Positions 52,182 through 58,225 of a DNA stretch of 58,225 bases are shown here, one piece after another (position 1 is the stretch's first letter; every line of letters begins with the position of its first letter). Position numbers and translations under genes: made by a program. A model generated the notes under the pieces. That model searched no databases, was not told the DNA's origin, and worked only from the letters and a program-made list of their open reading frames with translations. The stretch comes from Bacteroidales bacterium (GTDB lineage Bacteria > Bacteroidota > Bacteroidia > Bacteroidales > F082). The DNA is taken from contig JAKIVD010000024.1 in the NCBI GenBank assembly GCA_021647205.1, positions 1 to 58,225 on the forward strand. Direction: 5' to 3'.

Positions 52182-53522
52182 TTATTTTGACCTTATTTCG
52201 GCCCTTTCCAGCAAAGTGGTGTAAATGGGTTGGTTGCCAAGTTGGGCGGTCAGCAGGGAAGCTGCCACGGTGGTGATTATCAGGGGTAATATCAATTCGA
52301 AATTTGAGGTCATTTCAACTGCAAGTACCAATCCGGTAAGTGGTGCCCTGACTGTTGAGGCAAAAATACCGGCCATTCCTGCCACGGCAAAAACACCCGG
52401 ATAAGCAACAAGTTCAGGAAAATAGTGCTGCATGATACTTCCAAAGAGCATGCCGAATATTACCCCGAGGGCCAGCAGCGGAGCAAAAATCCCTCCCGGC
52501 ACACCGGTGCCATAACTAAAAATTGTCAGCAGCATCCTGCCCAGAAACAAGACAACCAGAAACCGGAGTGTAAATGATTGGTCAAGTACTATCCTGATGG
52601 TGTTGTACCCGCCGCCTATCATTTTAGGATAAAATATGCCAACAATGGCGATAACCAGTCCGGCGGCAACAGCACTGAGAACCATTGTGGTTTTTGATAA
52701 ATCACCAAAGAAATCCAGGGACAGGATTATCAGCTTGTTGAACAGGTAGCCCACAAAGCTAAACAGCATGCCAAGCAGGATAAACATCCAGATTCCCGAT
52801 AAAGGCGGGTCGGGGAAAACCATCATTTTAATCACCGGGTCGGCCCCTACCAAAACCCGCACCACAAAATCGGCCGTGCCCGATGCCACCATAATTGCCG
52901 CCACCGAAAAAAAAGTGTACCTGAAGCGGCCGTGCATTTCTTCAATCACAAAAATTATCCCGGCCAGCGGTGCGTTAAAAGCACTGGCGAGCCCGGCAGC
53001 GGCACCTGCCGAGACCAGGGGGTTGTTTTCGTTGTCGGGTTGTCTGAATATATCTTTAATCATTTTGCCGACATTTGCGCCAAGCTGGATAGTGGGGCCT
53101 TCACGGCCCAATAACAAACCGCTACCCAGCGAGAACAGGGAGGCCACAAATTTTACAGGCAGTACCCTTTTCCAGCGCAGCGGCCTTATTTCATCCAGGG
53201 CGCCTTCAATTTCCTGCACGCCGCTGCCAGCTGCCTCGGGGGCGAACTGCTTCACCAAAAACAAAGCCACCCCAATGCCCGTAACTGCAAGCAGTATTGG
53301 CAGTATCCAACTGGCCGGCCCCGAACTGCCGGCCCCGGTATACAAATGATCCCTGAAAATGTTAATGTAATCAAGCGCAAGCCTGAAAACAGAGCCGACT
53401 GCCCCGGAAATTGCCCCCACTACAAAGGCGAAAAGAATTAAGTTGAAGTTCTTCGTATCTGCTTCAATGAACCGCTCATCCGATTTCCACGAGTTTTTCT
53501 GTTGTTTTAAAGGGGGTTTCAT
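52182..53522 (-). CDS. ClC-family chloride channel/exchanger
   Basis: The 446-residue protein has the ClC selectivity segments GSGVQEIEG near residue 96, GREGPTIQLG near 139-148 and GIFAPLLALG near 346. The gating glutamate in GREGP and the IEEMHGRFRYT glutamates are present, which fits a Cl-/H+ exchanger. There are no C-terminal CBS domains. It has no obvious operon partner, and no TAnnTTTG element was found upstream. Confidence 0.92.
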   Translation of the reverse strand: MKPPLKQQKNSWKSDERFIEADTKNFNLILFAFVVGAISGAVGSVFRLALDYINIFRDHLYTGAGSSGPASWILPILLAVTGIGVALFLVKQFAPEAAGSGVQEIEGALDEIRPLRWKRVLPVKFVASLFSLGSGLLLGREGPTIQLGANVGKMIKDIFRQPDNENNPLVSAGAAAGLASAFNAPLAGIIFVIEEMHGRFRYTFFSVAAIMVASGTADFVVRVLVGADPVIKMMVFPDPPLSGIWMFILLGMLFSFVGYLFNKLIILSLDFFGDLSKTTMVLSAVAAGLVIAIVGIFYPKMIGGGYNTIRIVLDQSFTLRFLVVLFLGRMLLTIFSYGTGVPGGIFAPLLALGVIFGMLFGSIMQHYFPELVAYPGVFAVAGMAGIFASTVRAPLTGLVLAVEMTSNFELILPLIITTVAASLLTAQLGNQPIYTTLLERAEIRSK

Positions 53523-54050
53523 TATTACTGGGGGTCTGCGGGTTGTTTTTCAATAGGATTACGTTTGCCAACAGAATGCGGTTAGGCTATATTGCTTAAC
53601 GATATGTTTTGTTAGTATTTGATTGAACCGTAGCAAATTAACACCTGGTTCCGGGTGTGGACTGAAGAAATGATTATATTTGACTTAGTGTGCTCATACC
53701 CATATTTAACACTGCTTCCATGCTCGTTGCTTCATTTACCATTTGCTAAAAGTACTTCTTTTTGTTGTCGGACAGGAAATTTATGATCTCATCTTCTGCC
53801 TGCTCATTGCTTTCTTTTCTTGTTTCACCTACAAACAAGCCTTGTTACACAGGTCGATGCATTCCTGCCCGGACGTGCCTTTTTGGGCTGGTAGCAATAC
53901 TGGTTATTTTGAAATCCCGGTAGCCGGTAATACCTGGTCCCGTTTTAAGCCAGCCCATTGTATTGTATGGCTATAATTTTTTCCCGCCCAGGCACGCACA
54001 CCTGCTGTCCGGGTCGGAAGACTGTCGCTATGGGGGAGAGGGGGAAATAA
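53523..54050. other. Gene-free stretch with an isolated promoter-like element
   Basis: No gene is supported in this 528-base gap. A hairpin ACACC...GGGTGT (53641-53658) is followed by a plus-strand TATATTTG (53675-53682) that fits TAnnTTTG. A 77-codon frame from a TTG at 53743 downstream shows no family features. A small RNA ending at the hairpin at 54051 is possible but untested. Confidence 0.4.
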
Positions 54051-54089
54051 AAAAGGTTTAAACAGTCTGTCAGACTGTTTAAACCTTTT
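54051..54089 (-). terminator. Terminator downstream of tRNA-Pro
   Basis: A perfect 19-bp stem (AAAAGGTTTAAACAGTCTG and its complement, single-base loop) starts six bases past the tRNA and ends in a T-rich run on the minus strand. Confidence 0.88.
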
Positions 54090-54094
54090 AAGTG

Positions 54095-54168
54095 TCGGAG
54101 TGGCAGGACTCGAACCTGCGACCACTTGCACCCCATGCAAGCATGCTAGCCAACTGCACCACACCCCG
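54095..54168 (-). tRNA. tRNA-Pro (anticodon GGG)
   Basis: The minus strand folds into a 74-base tRNA. The acceptor stem is CGGGGTG / CACTCCG with one G-T wobble and discriminator A. The anticodon stem CTTGC / GCAAG encloses the loop ATGGGGT, giving anticodon GGG. The T arm contains GGTTCGAGTCC. The 3' CCA is not encoded. It reads CCC and CCT proline codons. Confidence 0.93.
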
Positions 54169-54277
54169 TTCCGTCCGCCGAAGCCTTGGCAAAGGCGGAC
54201 ATGTATTCATAGAAACTATTTTTTAAGAACTTTTTGCCCATTCTTTACGGTCAAAGGCCGGACTAAATTTGAGGCTG

Positions 54278-54285
54278 CAAAAATA
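54278..54285 (-). promoter_or_regulatory. -7 promoter element for tRNA-Pro
   Basis: The minus strand reads TATTTTTG, about 110 bases before the mature tRNA 5' end, so a leader would have to be removed by RNase P. Confidence 0.45.
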
Positions 54286-54379
54286 ATTCTTTTTCTTTTA
54301 AAAACGAGAAAAAATAAACCGTTTTAAGTTTCTGTCCGCAATTTTTCAAATTCCCCGGCTTTCGCCTTCCCGACCGGTT

Positions 54380-54440
54380 ATCAGGTCCGTAACCTGGACC
54401 TGATTTCGGCTCTTCCAGGTTCATACGGACGCCGGAAGGC
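54380..54440. repeat. Hairpin plus dispersed palindrome copy
   Basis: ATCAGGTCC / GGACCTGAT (54380-54404) forms a 9-bp stem. A degenerate family copy with TCTTCCAGGTTC...CCGGAAGGCC follows at 54411-54440. Both lie just past the 3' end of the lipoprotein pair. Confidence 0.65.
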
Positions 54441-54466
54441 CTCATCATCACCCCGGTACTCAAGCC

Positions 54467-54862
54467 TCATTTCCTTTTTTCCACCGGCATTTCTTTACAA
54501 TATTTCGAATCGATACGCGCAGCCTTGACGGCTTTTTTAAACATCGCCCGTTCTTCGGGCATGCCCTCGTATTTTTTGAAATAGTAATTTTTCAGTTTCT
54601 TTCTTTCAAGGTTTAACTCCTTCAGCTTAATTTCGAGGTCTTTGGTGTTGGGGTTGTTTTTCAGCAATACTTCCCGCCTCCTTAAAACGCACTGTTGATC
54701 AGCATAATCGTGCGCATCCTGAAGGATTACCGTTCCGCTCATTTTTTGGTTTTCAACCTTTGCCGCTTCCTTGTTGGTATTTTGCTGTCCGCCCGAACAG
54801 GCCGTTAAAAAACCGGTCAACAAAACCAGTGTTGCTAGATAAATGAATTGATGTGTCCTCAT
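54467..54862 (-). CDS. Small two-cysteine lipoprotein, distal member of pair
   Basis: The 131-residue protein has a signal peptide with lipobox LTAC (Cys near residue 22), then a highly charged helical domain. It contains AHDYADQQCVLRRRE near residue 50 and a second cysteine in SKYCKEM near 122. Its start overlaps the upstream lipoprotein stop (ATGA). The spacing of charged helix and two cysteines resembles that neighbour, suggesting paralogues. No family was recognised. Confidence 0.65.
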   Translation of the reverse strand: MRTHQFIYLATLVLLTGFLTACSGGQQNTNKEAAKVENQKMSGTVILQDAHDYADQQCVLRRREVLLKNNPNTKDLEIKLKELNLERKKLKNYYFKKYEGMPEERAMFKKAVKAARIDSKYCKEMPVEKRK

Positions 54863-55278
54863 TGATTTTCCGCTTTTGCTTTTTCTTCTTCCATTTTACG
54901 AACCTCTTCCAGTTTTTGGCAGGCACTTAAGCGCTTCTGTGCTTTCTCCAGTGCTTTGGTAAACTTCTTTTCCAGTTCGTCAATTTGCATATACCTGATT
55001 TTCATTTTCTGGTCAAAAGATGTTTTGAGTTCCAGGAGTGCTTTTTCCTCCCTTTGCAATTTATTGTTGTTTTCCTGCAATCCGGCATAATATTTTGCCA
55101 GTCCCCACTCACAATTTATATTTGCCAATGCCAGGGCATCTGCTTGAATTTGTTCATTGCTGAAATGCTTTTGTGTCATACCAATCGGTCCTTCCGATGG
55201 GGCAGTCTTCTTTGTTGCGGAGCAGGAAATCAGTTGGGCAAACCCAACAAAAGCAAACAAGTAAAACAGGTTCTTCAT
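54859..55278 (-). CDS. Small two-cysteine lipoprotein, proximal member of pair
   Basis: The 139-residue protein has lipobox LISC (Cys near residue 19), a cysteine in ALANINCEWGLAKYYAG near residue 56 and a second in KRLSACQKLEE near 124. Between them lies a long coiled-coil segment rich in Lys and Glu. A disulphide between the two would clasp a helical hairpin. It is coupled to the following gene by an ATGA overlap. Function unknown. Confidence 0.65.
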   Translation of the reverse strand: MKNLFYLFAFVGFAQLISCSATKKTAPSEGPIGMTQKHFSNEQIQADALALANINCEWGLAKYYAGLQENNNKLQREEKALLELKTSFDQKMKIRYMQIDELEKKFTKALEKAQKRLSACQKLEEVRKMEEEKAKAENQ

Positions 55279-55368
55279 GTGTTTGTATTTTTGAAAGAAT
55301 TATCCTTGCCTGAACCGATGGGTTTGCTGTCGGTTATTTGAGGATTTCATGTAATTCTTATTTTTGTG

Positions 55369-55376
55369 CAAAAGTA
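55369..55376 (-). promoter_or_regulatory. -7 promoter element for the lipoprotein pair
   Basis: The minus strand reads TACTTTTG, about 91 bases before the start at 55278. Confidence 0.5.
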
Positions 55377-55549
55377 AAACTATTTCAGGTCATTTTTCGT
55401 CAAGACGAAATCAGTAAATTAAAACCCGGAATTCATAGCCCGACAAGCCAATAACTGATGTCGGACAGAATGTCACTTTCTGCCGCTCGGCTTTCCCGTG
55501 GCATTGAATTTGACATCGACGAAACAAATAAAACTTAATATTGACCAGG

Positions 55550-56491
55550 ATGAAAAATACAAAATGCTTAATTATAGGCTCAGGGCCTGCCGGATATACT
55601 GCAGCCATTTACGCTGCCCGCGCCGATTTGCACCCCATATTGTACGAAGGCATGGAGCCGGGGGGACAATTGACCACCACCACCGAAGTGGATAACTTTC
55701 CGGGCTATCCCGAAGGAATCGACGGTCCGAAAATGATGGAAGACATGAAAAAACAAGCCGAACGTTTCGGTACCGACATCAGGTGGGGGATGGTCAGCCA
55801 TGTGGAAACCACTGAAAGACCCTTTAAAGTAAGTATTGACGACGGCACTGAACTGCTGGCCGAAACAGTTATTGTAGCAACAGGTGCTACCGCACGCTAT
55901 TTGGGGCTGGAATCGGAAGAGCGTTTCAAGGGGGGCGGGGTTTCTGCCTGCGCCACCTGCGATGGCTTTTTCTACAAAGGAAAAGACGTTGCCGTTGTGG
56001 GTGGCGGGGATACAGCAGCCGAAGAGGCAACCTACCTCGCCAACCTCTGTAACAAAGTTTACCTGATTCACCGCCGTGATGAATTGCGGGCTTCAAAAGT
56101 CATGGTGAAACGCGTGATGAACACACCCAATATTGAAGTGCTTTGGGATACCGAAGTCAAAGAAATCGTAGGTGTAGAGCAGGGTTTTACCAAGGCGCTC
56201 AATGGGGCCATCCTGTTTAACAACAAAACCGGTAAAGAATTTAAAATCGACATCGACGGCTTTTTTGTGGCCATCGGACACACACCCAACAGCGGCCTTT
56301 TTAAAGACAAACTGGAGATGGATGATACCGGCTACCTGATCACAAAGCCCGATTCGACAGCCACCAGCGTGGAAGGCATTTTTGCCGCCGGCGATATCCA
56401 GGACAAACATTTCCGTCAGGCCATCACCGCCGCCGGTACCGGATGCATGGCAGCCATTGAAGCGGAAAGATTCCTTGGTGAACATGTGTAA
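55550..56491 (+). CDS. trxB: Thioredoxin reductase
   Basis: The 313-residue flavoprotein reduces thioredoxin with NADPH. It has the FAD motif IIGSGPAGYTAAIYAARA near residues 8-25, the redox-active CATCDG near 133, the NADPH motif VGGGDTAAEEA near 152 and the C-terminal FAD segment GIFAAGDIQDKHFRQ near 280. The frame starts with TTG at 55541; ATG at 55550 is used. A palindromic repeat follows its stop by eight bases. Confidence 0.96.
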   Translation: MKNTKCLIIGSGPAGYTAAIYAARADLHPILYEGMEPGGQLTTTTEVDNFPGYPEGIDGPKMMEDMKKQAERFGTDIRWGMVSHVETTERPFKVSIDDGTELLAETVIVATGATARYLGLESEERFKGGGVSACATCDGFFYKGKDVAVVGGGDTAAEEATYLANLCNKVYLIHRRDELRASKVMVKRVMNTPNIEVLWDTEVKEIVGVEQGFTKALNGAILFNNKTGKEFKIDIDGFFVAIGHTPNSGLFKDKLEMDDTGYLITKPDSTATSVEGIFAAGDIQDKHFRQAITAAGTGCMAAIEAERFLGEHV

Positions 56492-56499
56492 GTAATCAA

Positions 56500-56535
56500 A
56501 AGACCTTCCGGCGTTCAAAGAACCTGGAAGAGTCT
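56500..56535. repeat. Dispersed palindrome, near twin of 1739-1775
   Basis: AAGACCTTCCGGCGTTC...GAACCTGGAAGAGTCT differs from the copy at 1739 at about three positions over 36 bases. It lies between trxB and the CDF gene. Confidence 0.8.
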
Positions 56536-56581
56536 GCTCAAATAGTTTACAAAAAAACTGTCCTTTTTCGGCAGCATTTCT

Positions 56582-56589
56582 TATTTTTG
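56582..56589 (+). promoter_or_regulatory. -7 promoter element for the CDF transporter
   Basis: TATTTTTG lies 16 bases before the ATG at 56605. Confidence 0.6.
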
Positions 56590-56604
56590 GTGAAAGATTA
56601 AAAC

Positions 56605-57528
56605 ATGGCCGTCGGCAAGCGTGAGAAAAAGATCATTCGTGCTTCGTGGGTTGCAATAGCCGGGAATGCGTTGCTGTCGGTTTTGAAAATTACGGTCGGC
56701 CTGCTTTTTGGCAGCTTTGCCGTCGTCGCCGATGGCATCGACTCGGCCACGGATATTATTACTTCAATCGTTACACTTTTCACTGCCCACATCGTTGCCC
56801 GTCCGCCCGACACCAGGTACCCTTACGGTTACAGCAAAGCCGACACCATCGCCACCAAACTGCTGGCCTTCATCATCTTTTTTGCCGGTGCCCAGCTGGC
56901 CCTCTCCACCATCGGAGAGATCATTCATCCCTTCAAACAAGAAATTCCCGGCACCCTGGCAATCTGGGTTGTCCTGGTCTCCATCCTGGGGAAAGTCCTG
57001 CTGGCTTTTTACCTGAAAAAAACAGGCAGGGCCGTTGACAGTTCCATGCTCATCGCCAATGCCCGCAACATGCAAAACGACGTGGTTATTTCGGTTTCGG
57101 TACTGCTGGGGCTGGCATTCACCTTCTGGCTGCAAATGCCCGTGCTGGATGCAATAACCGCCTTCCTCGTAAGCATTTACATCATGTTCATCGCTTTCAG
57201 GATTTTTATGCAAAGCAACCGCGAATTGATGGACGGGGTGGAAGACAAACAAATCTACAAAACCATCATTCAAACGGTGAAGCAGGTAAAGGGCGCCTCA
57301 AACCCGCACCGCATCAGGGTCAGGAAAATGTCGCACCTCTACGTGATTGCCCTGGATATCGAGGCTGACGGGATGCTTTCCCTGCACGATGCACATCAAA
57401 TTGGTGCGGATGTTGAAAGAGAGTTAAAACACCAAATCAAAAACGTTTACGATGTCCTTGTCCACGTCGAACCCGTCGGGAATGTAGAACCGGATGAGGT
57501 TTTTGGGGTTTCGGAGGATAAACTGTAA
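56605..57528 (+). CDS. Cation diffusion facilitator metal exporter
   Basis: The 307-residue protein has six membrane helices. The metal site is visible in VVADGIDSATDI (helix 2) and the MQNDVVISV region (helix 5), and the cytoplasmic C-terminal domain (about 210-295) contains RVRKMSHLYVIALDIEAD and LHDAHQIG. CDF proteins export divalent metals such as zinc, manganese or iron in exchange for protons. Helix 2 reads DGIDS where Zn transporters often have HxxxD, so zinc need not be the substrate. Confidence 0.9.
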   Translation: MAVGKREKKIIRASWVAIAGNALLSVLKITVGLLFGSFAVVADGIDSATDIITSIVTLFTAHIVARPPDTRYPYGYSKADTIATKLLAFIIFFAGAQLALSTIGEIIHPFKQEIPGTLAIWVVLVSILGKVLLAFYLKKTGRAVDSSMLIANARNMQNDVVISVSVLLGLAFTFWLQMPVLDAITAFLVSIYIMFIAFRIFMQSNRELMDGVEDKQIYKTIIQTVKQVKGASNPHRIRVRKMSHLYVIALDIEADGMLSLHDAHQIGADVERELKHQIKNVYDVLVHVEPVGNVEPDEVFGVSEDKL

Positions 57529-57824
57529 ACTCAAAATTAGAGATTTATTTTTACAAAGAAGACGTTTAGGGACGCTTAAAATTTATCTTCTGTCATTTAT
57601 TGGCAGGATACTTTGTATCAACTCCCTTGACGCTGATTTACCAAACAATGAATTTATATTTATTTTAAATAAACTCCTATTAGCCTTGTATCCAATCCGT
57701 TACCCCCCCCCTATTTATTGTTTTGATGCATAGTAAAATGTAGTTGTCAGGGGTACAATAGTTTACAAAACATGTACTAATAATTAAGGAGTTTTAACTT
57801 TTTTAGCCCAAAAACAAAATCATT

Positions 57825-58145
57825 ATGAAAAACAAAAATTTCCTCGCTGCACTTACTGTAGCCGCACTTTTTTCCGTTACCGTTACGGTGGCGGTCAGTT
57901 GTCAGAAACAAACGGTTTCTGAAACCAATGACCAAAACCTTATTGATGTAAAATCCAAAGAAGTAACACAGCGCGTACTTGATTTTCGGGAGCAAATGAA
58001 ATACTACCGGGAAAACCCAAATATGAAATCCGGAGGGGATATGCCGGCAGATAGTGCTTTACTTTATATCGAGGCAACGTTAAACTATACTTATTCTTTT
58101 AAATACTCCCCTTCTTTAGACAACTTTTCTACAAAAATAAGTTAG
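57825..58145 (+). CDS. Small lipoprotein, unknown
   Basis: The 106-residue protein has a signal peptide (MKNKNFLAALTVAALFSVTV) with lipobox VSC near residue 26, then a polar segment with VLDFREQMKYYRENPNMKSG and DSALLYIEATLNYTYSF. The last part resembles the start of a larger domain cut short, so it may be truncated, but the palindrome just after the stop suggests a true gene end. The 296-base gap before it contains a C8 run (57704-57711) and no gene. Confidence 0.6.
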   Translation: MKNKNFLAALTVAALFSVTVTVAVSCQKQTVSETNDQNLIDVKSKEVTQRVLDFREQMKYYRENPNMKSGGDMPADSALLYIEATLNYTYSFKYSPSLDNFSTKIS

Positions 58146-58146
58146 A

Positions 58147-58178
58147 TTTCCATTCCGCCCAATTGGGCGGAATGGAAA
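58147..58178. terminator. Perfect 32-bp palindrome, possible bidirectional terminator
   Basis: TTTCCATTCCGCCCAA is followed directly by its exact complement. It starts one base after the small lipoprotein stop and ends before a possible convergent gene. T runs are short (three), so termination is uncertain; an operator is the alternative. Confidence 0.5.
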
Positions 58179-58181
58179 ATC

Positions 58182-58225
58182 TTAAGCGGCCGGTTTGAAG
58201 ACCCTTTCCGGTACCTTGTAAGCCA
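58182..58225 (-). CDS. Possible 3' end of a convergent gene (partial)
   Basis: On the minus strand one frame is open from the window edge and reads AYKVPERVFKPAA before TAA at 58184-58182. Composition looks protein-like and the palindrome beside it fits a convergent gene end, but 13 codons are too few for assignment. Confidence 0.3.
   Translation of the reverse strand, partial: AYKVPERVFKPAA

Noticed and set aside
53743-53976. 77-codon plus-strand frame
   Set aside because: It starts at TTG 61 bases past the promoter-like element, and the sequence is not recognisable. Insufficient support.
57494-57733. 79-codon plus-strand frame after the CDF gene
   Set aside because: It overlaps the CDF 3' end, is low in complexity and crosses a C8 tract; no support as a gene.

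Overview
The window comes from an aerobic or microaerobic member of the Bacteroidota. The evidence is type IX secretion (T9SS) sorting domains on several secreted proteins, the gliding genes gldA and gldB, menaquinone rather than ubiquinone synthesis, a mevalonate pathway, and about 25 promoter elements of the Bacteroidota form TAnnTTTG lying just upstream of genes. No integrase, transposase or prophage was recognised. Family placement is not possible from this window.

Region 1 (1-22.6 kb) is a quinone and triterpenoid locus. The menaquinone genes (hotdog thioesterase, menF, menD, then menB, menA, menC, menE) are split by an isoprenoid block: diphosphomevalonate decarboxylase, mevalonate kinase, a prenyl diphosphate synthase, an oxidosqualene cyclase with the DCTAE motif, an uncharacterised FAD oxidoreductase, a eukaryote-type squalene synthase and a squalene monooxygenase. 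Together these encode mevalonate to C5 units, then prenyl chain, squalene, 2,3-oxidosqualene and a cyclised sterol-like triterpenoid. This module is the main discovery candidate. No C-4 or C-14 demethylation genes are visible, so the final product is unknown. menH and menG are also not in the window.

Region 2 (22.6-30.6 kb) is housekeeping: an outer-membrane protein, the rplM-rpsI-rpsB-tsf operon on the minus strand, a secreted beta-helix protein, gldA, and metK preceded by a SAM-II-like riboswitch. Region 3 (30.6-45 kb) holds two paralogous T9SS cargo proteins beside an Omp28-like T9SS cargo protein, urocanate hydratase, an ECF sigma factor overlapping a glycosyltransferase, tgt-lptF/G, gldB, two beta-barrel proteins and nadE.

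Region 4 (45-58.2 kb) holds nfu and mrp (Fe-S assembly), a carbonic anhydrase-SulP-DUF2490-NhaB operon that looks like a sodium/bicarbonate system, a ClC chloride transporter, tRNA-Pro(GGG), a pair of small two-cysteine lipoproteins, thioredoxin reductase and a CDF metal exporter.

Intergenic space carries a dispersed family of imperfect palindromes (cores CTTCCAGG / CCTGGAAG) at the 3' ends of genes, a second family of GGAC-TT(CA)-GTCC hairpins in the triterpenoid segment, and several intrinsic terminators. Starts were moved inward from the longest reading frame wherever a TAnnTTTG promoter, an alternative start codon or family conservation argued for it. All homology statements are from recognised motifs and memory of family sequences; no search was run.
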